In this document: positions 1 through 12,895 of the stretch, one piece after another | Layout: every line of letters starts with the position of its first letter | How positions within the stretch are numbered: position 1 is the stretch's first letter | Position numbers and translations under genes: made by a program | Origin: Dromaius novaehollandiae | Taxonomy: Eukaryota > Chordata > Aves > Casuariiformes > Dromaiidae | Direction of reading: 5' to 3' | NCBI RefSeq assembly: GCF_036370855.1 | Contig: NC_088130.1 | Location: 69,974,941-70,038,940, forward strand | Length of the DNA stretch: 64,000 bases | The notes under the pieces: model-generated | What the model saw: only the letters and a program-made list of their open reading frames with translations | Told to the model about the DNA's origin: nothing | Databases searched by the model: none

Positions 1-1158
1 AGACCGTGGCCCTCGCAGACTGCCCTTGGCGTTCATCTCCTGCCCAAAGCCATCTGGAATTCACGAGGCAAGCAGCAGCCCCTCACAGGGTGCAAGCTTC
101 TGCAGTCACAACCGCTCTCATTCAAGACACCATTGCCAACAGCAGAGGCTACCTGACCTGTGCAACTACCCTTCCAAAAGGGCAAGAAGGAGGACCCAGA
201 AAACTACGGGCCAGTCAGCCTCATCTCAGTCCCTCGAAAAGTCATGGAGCAGCTCATCCTGGATACCTTTTGCAAGCATATGAAGGATAAGAAGGTGAAT
301 AGGAGTAGTCAGCATGGATCCACCAAGGGGAAATCATGCTTAACCAACCTGAGAGCCTTCTACGATGGGATGACTGGCTGGGTAGATGAGGAGAGAGCAG
401 TGGATGTTGTCTGCCTTGACTTCAGGGAGGCTTTTGACACTGCCTCCCATAACATCCTCCTAGGCAAGCTCAGGAAGTGCGGGCTGGATGAGCAGACAGG
501 GAGGTGGCTTGAGACCTGGCTGGATGGCAGAGCTCACAGGGTCGTGCTCGGTGGTGCAAAGTCTAGCTGCAGGCCCGTAGCTAGCAGTGTCCCCAGGGGA
601 CAATACTGGGTCCAGTCCTGTTCAACTTCTTCATCAGTGACCTGGATGAAGGGACAAAGTGCATCCCCAGCAAGTTTGCTGATGATACCAACCTGGGAGG
701 AGTGGCTGGTACCCCAGAGGGCTGTGCTGCCCTTCAGAGGGACCTGGACAGGCTGGAGAGATGGGCAGAGAGGAACCTCATGAAGTCTGATGAAGGCAAG
801 TGCAGAGTCCTGCACTTGGGGAGGAATAACTCCATGCACCAGGACAGGTTGGGGGGTGACCTACTGGAAAGCAGCTCCGTGGAGAAGTGACAGGACGAGA
901 GGCAACAGGCACAAACTGAAACACAGGACGTTCTGTCTAAACATGGGGAAAAATTTTCTTTACTGTGAGGGTGACTGAGCTCTGGAACAGGTTGCTCAGA
1001 GAGGTTGTGGAGTCTCCATCCTTAGAGACATTCAAAAGCCAGCTGCACAGGGTCCTGGGCAGTATGCTCTAGGTGACCCTGCTTGAGCAGGGGCCTTAGA
1101 CTAGATGATCTCCAGAGGTCCCTTCCAACCTCAACCAACCACTCTGTGATTCTGTGAG
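1..1158 (+). mobile_element. CR1-type LINE fragment (reverse transcriptase C-terminal part and 3' UTR), degenerate
   Basis: Frame +1 at 160-600 reads as a CR1 reverse transcriptase, with GPVSLISVPRKVMEQ, SSQHG and LDFREAFDTASHNILL blocks. The frame then breaks near 600. The catalytic FADDT block and the following [21 protein letters not shown] segment are found in a different frame at about 675-840, so the copy is dead. Near 888 the sequence jumps from the RT C-terminal region directly to the 3' UTR (caggacgagaggcaacaggc), which indicates an internal deletion. The 3' end has the typical CR1 tail: a conserved gatctccagaggtccc block and a terminal attctgtga-like repeat. The 5' end is cut by the window edge or by ordinary 5' truncation. 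It lies in the MBD2 region, antisense to that gene. Confidence 0.93.
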
Positions 1159-4100
1159 ATACCTTCTGCCTAATAACCTTACATCATCTCACAATTGGAG
1201 ATTTCCTCATAGGATGAGGTGAGCTGTCCAGACTCAGCTTGAGTTCCCTGGAGATTACCTTAATCCTTGAAGTGCAGGGCCAGCTGATACAGCCCAGCCT
1301 CACTGAGGCTGTACCAGTACAGCCAGACTAGCAAGGTTCATGTCTCCAGCAAAGAAGTGGTAGCAAATATGACCCTGTTACCCAGGAATGAGAATCCTGA
1401 TGGGACTGGGATAGGAAGGTATGAGAGAAGAACCAGGACTTCAAGATTCACCATTGTTATGATGTGATATTTCATTACTAATGCAAAATGAATAACCATT
1501 CTGAGTATTCATCAGCAGATTATAGTGTTCATCCTATTGGAGAATGAAAAATAGCCCCATTTCAGTTTTGTTTGAAGACCAGCGGTTAGGGAATGCAAAC
1601 TGAAAAGAGCCTAAAACATTGATCCTTCATTTATTGATGCTTGAACACGCTAGGTTCAGAAAGACTCAGTAGCCAAGTGCCCCATTATCCTAGGAAATTA
1701 ATCAATATGCTTTATGCCAAAGGTGACCTGTTATGCAATAATCTCTTGTGGAGCAAGAAATATATCCCTTATCACTCAAACCTAATATCTTAGGGCAAGT
1801 CTGTTTTTCTTTCTGTGACAGAAAAGGCAGCATGGGAAAGCAGTGTCAAGGTCAGGAGGGTGGAGCAGAATTTTCACTTCCTTGTTGTTCTGAAATTCTA
1901 TAATGGCAAAGCTCTACTACAGCTGAACTTCTGGAGTTCTTTGTTTGAAGAATTATAAAATATTGCTTCCTCCATAATTGTTTTTTGTCCAAGAAAAGCT
2001 ATTCATGATGAATGGTCAGCTATAATCAAAACCGTAATCTCTGTAAAAAAACAGTCTCCTAAGCAACTATTATTTTTCATTCAGAAAACAAAGAAATGAT
2101 AGATTAGCCTCTCTATTGCAAGAGCCACCAAATACAAGTAGAGAAGGCGCTGCACCTTTTTCTCAGAGAAATAAAGTCCATTTTGTAGTTGCTCAAGCAA
2201 TGGAAGCCTTCAGGAAAATTTTGCTGAAAAGGGACATTCCAATTCTACTATTTTTAAAAGAAATGCACATGTGTTCTTAACGTTCAAATATTCTTGTTAA
2301 GTGACTGATTTATATGTAAATCAATCAATAAAGAACCTCAGATATTTGCAAAATTCTATTTACAGAATATTGAAAATACTCTAAATGTCAACACAATGAT
2401 GTACTTGACTGGACACAAACTCCTTCTACTCAGAGTTACAGATATCTACTCTTATTTTACACTATTAGTCAGAAAAGGCTACTATCTAATTCAGATTATG
2501 ATGGAAATAGCAACTTTAACAGCACAGCCACAATTCCAGGCAGCAGCCTTGGTATCTTCCCAGCTCCCTGGAACCATATTCATTTCAATGCTGCTTGCAG
2601 ATGCATTATAACCTGATAGGCAAGCTGATTAAAACTTAATCATGTCTACACAAAATACAGTCAACATATCTGTATCATACTATAGACACAGGCAGTTCAG
2701 GATTTTGTTATGTTTTAAAATCTACCATAAAGGCTAAGTGAGACCAGAATGCCTGAAGTTATCGTTTGAGAAACTGCTCAAGTGTTCGATATTGCAGGCA
2801 ATTAAATCAGGAAATATGATTAAAAAGACAGAGGTCTTTTCAAAGCATTCATGGATGAATTTAAAGTGAACAAGAATTTCTCCGTGAAACTGGAAAATTT
2901 CTTTCCTCTTTTTACATCCAATTAATTGCTCAGCTCTGCTGAATCCATAATTGCCAGTGAAAATTTCACTATTCCTGAACTTGACTGGGAGAGGAAGATG
3001 GAACTTAATCTCATCAAGTTCCTTCAGCTTGTCTTTTTGATAATTCTAATATATATTAACCAAAGAGCTTTTCCTAAAGTGTTCTAACCCAATCTAATTT
3101 TAGACTCCAGTCCCTTAAAAATTGATCCACGGGAAATAAAATTGCATCTATTTGACAAAGTTTGAAGTGCTGATAGCTAAATTTTTCTTCCTTGTTAAGA
3201 ACCATTAACAAGATGACATACATAAAATGACATCCTGTAGTTTTTCTTGTAAATTAAGCTTTTTAGACTACATACATCTTATGCCAAAAATGACTGTGGT
3301 CAGCTCTGGTTTGTGACATACCATCCTATTTAATCATCAGTTACAATACAAATACACTGCAAACATATATGACAGTAACTGTAGCAGAGACTTTTAAACC
3401 AATTTTGAAGAGTACTTTTGGCCTGCAGAAGGATGCTGCTGCTCAGGTTTATTCCAAGGTGTTTAAAAAAGTTGTCTGCAACAGAATTGGAAGAACCAGG
3501 TGACATAACTGATGACTAACTGATTACCCGATTTCCTCAAAATGAGCTTCAAAGAGGAGGCTGGCCTTCTTTTAAATAGTGAAGACATTTCCTGGGAATG
3601 TTTTTAGCCAAATACATCAGGCAGAGACTGAGTTAAACCTTTTATAAATTCAGTACTATTCACCTACATAAACGTCTTTTTTTACCAGTGTGATTTCAAA
3701 TCATCCCTAACTCCATAATCAATAGTATACAACAAAATTAACTAGTGATTAATCAAGTCCGCAGGAGTCAGAGCTCTCAGGTACCATGTGGTTGTGGGGG
3801 GGAAGAAGGGAGAATGAGTGAGCTTTGTAGTTTACCCTGAAAAAGATCAAGGAGTATGGTGCAGTTTGAACTAAGAAGCTTAGACACACAAAAGAGAGGA
3901 TGCAACTAACTACATGCTGAAAATATGGAACCAGCTGCTGCCACAAAGATCTGTTGCTCTAGTTGCCAGATTCACCTATACCCAGATCACAAGCAAACTG
4001 TTATTAGTTTATCTTTCCAGGAACTACCACAGGACTTACTGCTTGAAAAAGAGCTGCTGCCAAATGTCTCCCTGCCAGCACCAATAAGCATATCTTCTCA

Positions 4101-6922
4101 CTCTCAGATCATGAAAAAATTACTGACTGCCAAGGTAACTACAGTATTGGTTTATTTTGATCTCTGTATAAGGAGATAGGCCAAAGATAATTTTCAGTGA
4201 ATTCTGGTTAGACTGTCTATTGAAAAGGGGGATACAACAGAAGTAAGTGGATAAAGCTTTTAGAGATGGGTACCTAGAAAACCAGAAGCAAGGATCCCTT
4301 CAGGGATTTGGGCCAAGGATCAAAGAAGCAGGAAGGAATGAAACTGGAAGCAGTAACTGAATAAGCTTTATATACAGATAGGCTTTATAGTCAGTGTTTC
4401 TGTATTCATTTGAACAGCCAATGTTGATGTCATATTTACAGCATCTGTAAAGGAAGGGCATACACCTGAGTAGGACAGACGGAGGAAGCAGTGCTGTATA
4501 TAGGGATTATGTGTGTAAGGAAAATACAGTTTTTATCTGGAAGGGAAGAGAATTCAAATATATTTGCAAAGCTGTATTGTATACAACTGTATCTCAAGTG
4601 ATAAGTGTTCTACATGATGCGGGCTTCATTAAGAAAAAAGAGACATTTTCCAGCACCTTCAGTCCTCAACCCTGTTTCTATATTTTATCTCAGCAGATCA
4701 CAATAAGAAAAGAATCCTGACTTTCTGAAAAGCAGGAAAAGACTATATATGTTGATAACTTTGATGCTCCAGAGAGTGAGAAGAATGTCTGAATGAGCTT
4801 CATGCTATGCTCAAACAAGATGTACATGTGTGGTTGCATGTGTATGAAGGCTGCACACATGATTAATGATTTGAGCTCTCTCCATACTTTTACAAGAAAT
4901 ATCTATAATTGTACAATGGAAATTTGTGTGTAAAGACGCAAGATCATTTGAAGTAGTTTAAGAAATCTATCAATTTAAGAAATCTGTCAATATTTAAGAT
5001 TTGCTACACTAACTGAGAGCATGCTGTGTACATTAAATTGCTCTGTTACAGGTTTTTAATGGAAATTTTGCTGAAAACTCACAGAAGTTTATACAAAACC
5101 AGCTGCAACCAACTCTGCACCCTCTTCCCCAAGTCTCCCAGCAAGCTGATCATCACTACTCAAAACCATCATAGACTTGCTCAAACAGCTCAAAGCAGCA
5201 CTCTAACCTGGAGGAAAGCAACAGAGTAAGACACACCAAGGTTTGCTTTGCTATTAGATATATACGACGAATTTTTCTACATTCAAAGCAAACAGAGGTA
5301 TCATCTCTTCCAAATGAAGTATGCCAACACAGAATGAGATTACTGTTTTAAGTGTCCTCTTCCAAAGATGCACTGATGCAAATGAGGAGAATGGAATTTG
5401 ATTGATAAAGAATGCTGAAGCAGTGATCAGCAGATGATGATTACTTTAAGATCTTGCTATAGCTTGATCTATTAGAACCTATCTTAATGAGGAAAGGATT
5501 TAACACAGGTGGATTTGAAAACTGCCTATTCTACTAGTCTTTATGCAACCGGAATAGTCCATTCTCAAAAGACAAGGGATGCGTTCCAGAAGATTTCAGT
5601 CACTAGGTATTTGAAGAAAAGATTCTAGAGGAAAGAAAAGCGGGAAGAAATAGTCAAGCAAAAAAGGGTTTGGAATCCATCAAGATATGAATTGCCAGAC
5701 ATCCATTTCTCTTGTCACAAAGCTGCCATAACTCTCATATGATTTAGTGATTATTACTGGTTCAGCAGACATGACTGAAAGGAAATTCCTGACATACAAA
5801 GTGTAGTAGTTTAAAAGGAAAATCAAAAGAATGTGAAGAGGATCAATAGACACACACAATTATGCATCTTTTAGATCTGAATGTGATACACTTACACGGC
5901 CCCTGTTGAACTTCATGGGACCAACAGTGAAGTTAGCTGAGGCCTTCAAATCTTGCTAAAAGACATCTCAACAAGATGATCCAATATGGCTCGATATTTC
6001 TTCTTTTTCTTTCTCACCTGAATTTAGAGGATGCAGAGTCTAAATTCCTTATGTTATTTCTTACAAGAACAGCATTCAAGATGTTTGAAAGTGCAATATT
6101 AGAGACAACCTGGGTTTCAAAGGAAACGTTGCTATAAGTTAGTGACAAATGAGTGTATAAAACTATCAACATGCTTCTGTATTTTCTTCTCAGCCCTGCA
6201 TTCCTAGGAAAACAAGGTATTTCAATTTGATGATAACACTATAATGACTCAAAGATACAAGTTAGACTTAAAAGCGATGCCTCAATCCAATATATACTAC
6301 ATTATGTAGTATAGCATTCCTTCATTCACTAAATTTCCTTTTCTTCTCTGCTCCCTCCTCCTCATATAAAACAAAACCAAAAAGCACAGTGTGTAGAGGT
6401 GATCCGTCATTGATAAAGAAAGAGAACCATCTAAAGGAGATCTTGTATAAGATGAGTTTATGTTACTGTGTTGTGGATTTATAATGGTAGTACAGTAAAA
6501 AAAGAGGGATTTAAAATAAAAAAAATTGTATTCACACAAAGCTCTTCTATGCAAGTATTTAAAAGATATATTTCTTGATGTGAACTACGTATTTCATAGA
6601 AACTTCTATGAAGAAGCTGCACATGAAAAACATCCTGTATTTGATGTCCAATTGTGACAGTGGAGCCTATAGATGTGTTTCAGTAGGAATGTGATAATCA
6701 AATCTGAATGAAGTTTTGGATTAAAGAAAAAAAAATCATCTCCATATGAACAGACTGTTACTTCTGTATTTTTAAAAAATATGTATTTACTACAACACAT
6801 TCCTAGAAGTTATCTTCAAGGTAGAAATTCTCATTTGTAATTGAAGCATAGCCAAAACCAAGCAGATTTTCAGCTTGTTTCAACTTTCTGAGCAGTAACA
6901 ACGGAAGTACAGTAATTCTTAC
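1159..6922 (-). other. MBD2 intron 3 (part), no coding sequence seen
   Basis: AT-rich sequence downstream (on the minus strand) of MBD2 exon 3. I looked on the minus strand for the next MBD2 exon, whose protein should begin with an LFWEKRLQGL-like block, and did not find it. The ORFs here are short and unrelated to known proteins. A small 17-bp tandem duplication is present at 4957-4990. Confidence 0.7.
4957..4990. repeat. 17-bp tandem duplication
   Basis: Two adjacent copies of tttaagaaatctatcaa, differing at one base (a/g). It lies in MBD2 intronic sequence. Confidence 0.85.
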
Positions 6923-7060
6923 CTGTCGTGGCTGCTCTGTTACTCGCTGTGGATCAGATCTCACTTTGTTACTAGGATGATTGGTAACTTTGGTGACTGG
7001 TTGTTTGAAAATTGATGCTGTTTGTCTGATTGGCAAAGTTGTATTTAAGTCTGGTTTTCC
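6923..7060 (-). CDS. MBD2: MBD2 exon 3
   Basis: 138 nt encoding 46 codons (residues 92-137, GKPDLNTTLPIRQTASIFKQ through EQPRQ). The acceptor is taacag before GGAAAACC and the donor is CAG|gtaag; both ends are phase 0. The segment is the linker after the MBD and is conserved with mammals, apart from changes such as RVTEQ where human has RMNEQ (human sequence from memory). Confidence 0.95.
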
Positions 7061-10000
7061 CTGTTAAAAGAAAAAAGCGAATTAACAAGTGCTATACACA
7101 CACAAAAAAATCCATACATTAATGTTGGATTCACCCTCTGCTATTGATTTGCAAAAAAAGAAGCTTTTTTTGGAGTAAAGATTTCCCTTAAATGCTATAT
7201 CCAACTAACCTTTGTAGTCATCCTTTTTAAAGGAAAAAAAAAATGTAATGCTTAGCTGGCTCCAGATATTTTCACCATCTTTTATCAATTACTTTCTGAA
7301 AGAATCAGACTGCTTGAAAGTCCACCTTTCCTTTTGGTAAAATACGTGTTATTTATGCAAGTGACTTACATTCCGAAAAGAGACAGCTTCACCATTAGGT
7401 GACAAAATGAATCTCCAAAGCTTCACGAAAACATACTTGTAGCAAACATTATATTTACAGAGTTCCAAGTCTTAAAGGCCAGCAATTTCCTACATAACTC
7501 TTCTCCTCAATTTCCTAAGTGATTCCTATATAAAAGAATTCTTAATTAAGTGCAGTAATTTATTCTAGAAAGAAACTAAAACTATTCTACTTTAACAAAT
7601 TCTGCTGGAAAAGTTAGATTAGTTAGGTTTGTGAATTGATGATTCTCAGCTACCACTGATAACACTTTACTAGCATATCTTGTCACATACAAAAGCCTTC
7701 AAACCATCAAACCAGTAGTATATACTGGTACACAGCTCCCCTGTGTAGATATAATCTTGAACAAACTTCAAATCACAGAAAATCCACTGGAGACCTACAT
7801 ATTTTTCTAATTAACTGCTGGGGAAACTATCTGACATTCACAGAGGGACAACAGAAGAATAGATATGCATGTATTATAGATAGACATGCACAAACACAGC
7901 ATGAGATAAGGGGGACATAGAGAACAGAGACAACAGTCATTTAACTAAATTTTCTTTATATAAGACTGATTTTTGAGGATAGTCAGCATGAGCTATTGCT
8001 CAAGTTCAAATTAGAAAGGCTACTCTAATTACTTTGTTTAAAAAGTAAATCTAAAACATAACACCAGATTTATTCTAATCTGGAAGACAGCAGGACAATT
8101 TTTCATCGTAATTTATTTGTAAGCCTTATTAGATGTAATTACAGTTAAGTTTGCTGTGTGCCTATTTTGTTTTGTTTTGCCTGAGTTGCTTTTGAACTTT
8201 GTGTCCAATGTCAACCAAACTTTTTAAAAGTCTTGAGAAAATTTCTTTGTATGAGTTTTGTGAAAGCTGGTATTCAAGTAGAGATGGGAGCAGGGAGAGG
8301 AAGAATGTAGGGAAGCATCTCCTGTGAGGGAAAAGAAAGCAGAACCCATTTTTCTATGTGAACAGCCAATAGTCAGCACATACTTAATTCCAGACCAGCA
8401 CGTTGTAGGCCATTTCTTTCCAGGGAGTGGGGGCTTTAAAACAGGAAATCAGAGATACTGAAGTGTAAGATTAAGGAATATAGATACACATAGCACAGAT
8501 CCATAAAATGGCAAACTTTATTAATCCAGGTGCTTACTAAACAATTTTTATAGTTTCAGTAATGAAAGAACATTTCTAGACCAAATAGTTTAAGATATAT
8601 CCCATTAGTCAACTCCATAGACATTTCTGGCTTCTTCCTCCATTCATTGCTAGTAAAATGTGTCATAAAGACACTAGTCCCAGACAAAACTGACGCCAGC
8701 TTCCTCAGAAGTGATTTTGTTTGATATTTAATGAAACAGGAAAGTCATATTAAAATGCATCATATGTCTGGTACCAAAAACACTATCAAAGCTTTGGAGC
8801 TTAACGACACATTCATGTTCACTACCAATGAGCAAATGCAAGCGTGAGTGATCTGGTCTGTGTGGTTTGTGTGGTTTGAAGTAAGTCTGAGTATGAGACA
8901 CTGCTAGTGCCTGAATCCCTCTGTAGAGCAAGAGCCCAAAAAGAAGCCTTTCGGCTGGGGAAAGAGAATTTTCCCATAGCCTCCAAGACTGATGAAGAAA
9001 GACAAAAATACAGTATCAAAACACCATGATAGCTTTTGTAAGTCTGTCTCTCTATTTTAAAGCAGACTGCTACTTTGAAGTGCTGTGACAGCACAACAGC
9101 ATCTTACAGCTTTCTGTCTGCAATCCCAGCTCCTCAGACTCCTGAGGATGTAGTCTTTCAAACTTTTCTGCTCTTGGATTTCTTTTGTTGCTTTCTTAAC
9201 AACTAAAGGTCTCTGGGCTTCTTTTTCAAGGCATACAAGGGTGTGACTGAGAATACACATGTGCTTATATCCACACAACAAGAGAGACAACGAAAGCAAA
9301 CATCCTCACATTTAAGCAGACACATTTTCCCAATGAACATATATTAAGATGTTCTCTATTCTGCATGACAGTTCTAAGCACTTCAAAACATTTAACAGTC
9401 ATACCTAATTTTGAAAAGAGAACTGTTCAAGCTTTTGCTTTTTAGAAGTTTAGTTACATGTTCAAAAGGAAGAAAAGTAAGCTATCATGTAATATTTCAG
9501 GTCCTATAAGAAAGTTTTATAATTGGCTGTGAAATCATAGTTCAAAAGTTATACGATGAACTTCAATATTAGACTGTACCAAGAATCAAGTTAAAAGATT
9601 TTTTCATTAGGATTTAGTTATATACCTATTATACACTTTAGAATTTACTTATATACCTATTACATACTTACACTTCTTCCAGTAAAAAAAAAAAAAGAAA
9701 AAAAAAAGACTAAGTTCTTGGGCTTAAAAATGTGAATTAAATCTCACTCTTCAAATCCTCAGTATTTAGACTATATAATTTGGACTATACAACTTTATAA
9801 AATAGAATGAGTTAAGAACCAGAGAGCACATGCTTGTTTAAAAACCTTTAGTTCCTAAGATGAACATACTGGAATTCCATATAATTGAAATTAGAGAAAT
9901 ATTCTGTAACGATCTGTGTAAAAATGAAATTAAAAAATTGGCTAGGGGCTCCGGCTTATTAAGCAATAAGCCTTCTGTTCACAGCATCAGCATCAGATTA

Positions 10001-12863
10001 AATTCTTATTTTAAAAGTAGGTATTCCTCTTTTAGCGCTTTGCCAGGAATCTGACAGGGTAGTTCCTCCATCAACAGAATGTCCTGTATTTTAGCATGTC
10101 TCTGTTACTGCAAGGCGGATAGGAGATGAGAGGGAGTGTGAAGTCATTCTTTCTATATTTGTACAATGAATAGCCTATGAACTAGCAATAAAGAGAATAT
10201 CATCTCTGTACTCTGCAGAAAGTAATTTTCATCAGAAAGAGCAGACAAGCCACTTAATCCCAAGATATATCCTTACAAACCACAATGGTTATCATATTGG
10301 CTACTCCCATCCAACTATTTGGCTCATCTTCTGGGTGGGGGGAGAGGCAAGGGAGAGAGCCACTTTATATAGCCTCTCCAAGATGACACTGGGTTATTAA
10401 ATTCTTCCTGGTGGAAAAATTAAGGTATTCCTCCATATAACCTCAAGGCATATAATTGATAGGAAGGAGCAGCAGAATAATACTTCATATTTATCTAGGC
10501 ACCTTAAAATGTAACCTAACTGACAGGATGGTTTTAATATTTCAGGCCTAAATTCTTCATCCAGAAAGCAAAGAAGTTGATTTGTCAAATGTACTATGCA
10601 CATTCTTATCTATTCAACAGTATGACTCAAATCATATACTAGTTTATAAGTAAGCTCTGCAGCATGTTGGGAATCCTTGTGTAATACTGATTTGCTCAAC
10701 ATCTTGTAAAAGCCAAAGCAGCTTTCCAGACCAACAGACGAAATATGCTAGAACACATAGGTGAACCCTGACCTCTCCTCTAAATACACGTTGTGATTTT
10801 ACAGGTCTGTTTTTTTTTCTTTTCTTTTTTTTTTCTTTTCTTTCCAGGTAGTGCAGTTATCTCATTAAAAATACAATAAGGCTAAAACCTCAAAATCCAG
10901 TGGAAGTTTTCTTCAGAAATCCAGACATCTATCATTTCTAATTTATAAACTTACTGCCAGAAACTAACCACTCCCATATCTGAAATACTATTGCTTTCAA
11001 AAGAGAAAAGTAGCACATCAGAGATCTCCCTTACCCACTGCTTATTCCTGTCTAACTGCTGTGACCAGAGTTCCCATGGCCAGAGCAAACAGCAACAGGA
11101 CATGAGTGCTTCTGCCTAATTCCACTTGCTAGTTCAAATTATGCTGAGAAACTACCACTGAATAGTTCGGAAATTCAAGGATCTTTTTATATAAAGCCAA
11201 AATGAGAGTCTAAGTTTGCAGACAAGTTTATATATTGGTCTTCTTTTGTTTCATCCAGATAGTCCCACCTTACTTGAGGAAGACTTTCAGATACTTTGGG
11301 CATTGCTTTTAGCATGTGTGTTGCATGCTAGATCAAGGACCATTCTAATGGGTCTCTCCTAATTCATACTGTGGGCCACAAGGAACACTGCTATAGATCC
11401 TCTGATCAATCTAATGTCAATCTAGAAATATCATTCTGATTCCGCTCTTCTGTCAAGTATGTTACCTTTTCAGACAACATTCACATAACTCCCACATCTC
11501 AACTTATCCAGGGCTTGCTGAAGCTCCATCTCCCTCCACAGGTTATTGGGTTTCTAGAACTCTTATTTCCCCTCCCTAAACTCCATAAAAAGAATAGGAA
11601 ATGCCCAGTTAACCTAATTTTCTTTTTAAATGACTTCGAGGCAGAATATATGAGCTTGGACTTGCACAGTCTTTCTTGCAAAGGGGTCCAATCCTTCCAG
11701 TTTTGCCCATTCCCCAGGATATACTGATGTTTATTTAGCAGCGCATGTGCTTGCAGGCTCATTTTCCATAAGAGAGTTTGAGGTACTGATTATGGACTAT
11801 GGACTTTTTTTCCCATTAACAATGAAAAAGTAAGTTTAACGCTAGACGTTTTTTATATATAATGAAGCAGCACTGGAGAGCAAAGTACACAGAATCACCA
11901 ACCACAGCTGGACAGCAACAGCATGTACTTAAATTTGCCCCAAGTATTATAGCAATCAAATACCCTCACACCAGATAACTTAATCTGCACCACTACCTTG
12001 ATAGACTTTACCTATCCTGCAAACTTTGCATTCCCTGATCTTGTGACATCAAGTTCAAAGCAGTATTTGAAGCTTTGAAGTCCATGCCTCCAGGACATTT
12101 TGTGCAGTAGCATCAGTACTGGTGGTAAAATAGCTACTAAGACTGAAAAAAACCAACAATATTACTGAACCATCTGCAATATGGGGGACAAACCCAGTTC
12201 AGCAAACATTTCTAGAACAAAGGCCTGATATTCCAGTTCATGAAAAATATTTCAAGATTTCTTTTGGTATGAAATCTAACTTAAAGAGTAGTTTAACTTT
12301 GCTTTACACCTCGAATATATTAACACCTCCTCCCCTCCCCCTCAAGAAAGGAGAGAAGTCCCCTTAGGCACTGTGAGCACTTAAGCAAATTCAGCTATAT
12401 TAAAGAACTGTTTAGCCTTTACAATTAAAGCAAAACCCTGATGAGTTATAATCTATGCAGAAAATAAAGGTTCATATTTATCAAGCAACTATCAAGCAAA
12501 GACTATCCAGGATTTTTGCAATGCCATGGCTCTTACCGACATGTCCCAAATACTTTTTAAATCAAGGGCACATACTAGAAAATGGTCATTAGGATAAACT
12601 GTTTAAACTAAAAATAGATCCATTCCTAAGTACTGTAATCATGCTCTTATTACTTTCCGATCTTTTTTCCTTACTAATCACAGTTGCATCTGGGCTTTGA
12701 ATTCATTCTAAATAAATGAAGTCTCCCATTTGTGGCCACAGAAATAAACTTTTTGGTACAGAAACTTGTTAAGCTCATCCCCAGCAGCTGGCGGATCTTC
12801 ACATGTACAAAGGAAAAACATTATCACATGGTACAGGTGGTACAGGAAATGACTGATGCTCAC

Positions 12864-12895
<32 letters not shown>

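Noticed and set aside
1159-6922. Search for MBD2 exon 4 in the left part of the window
   Set aside because: No minus-strand reading resembled the expected LFWEKRLQGL-type start. The exon is most likely off the left edge.
10806-10850. Very strong polypyrimidine tract followed by ccag on the plus strand
   Set aside because: It looks like a splice acceptor but lies antisense in MBD2 intron 2, with no plausible plus-strand exon after it.
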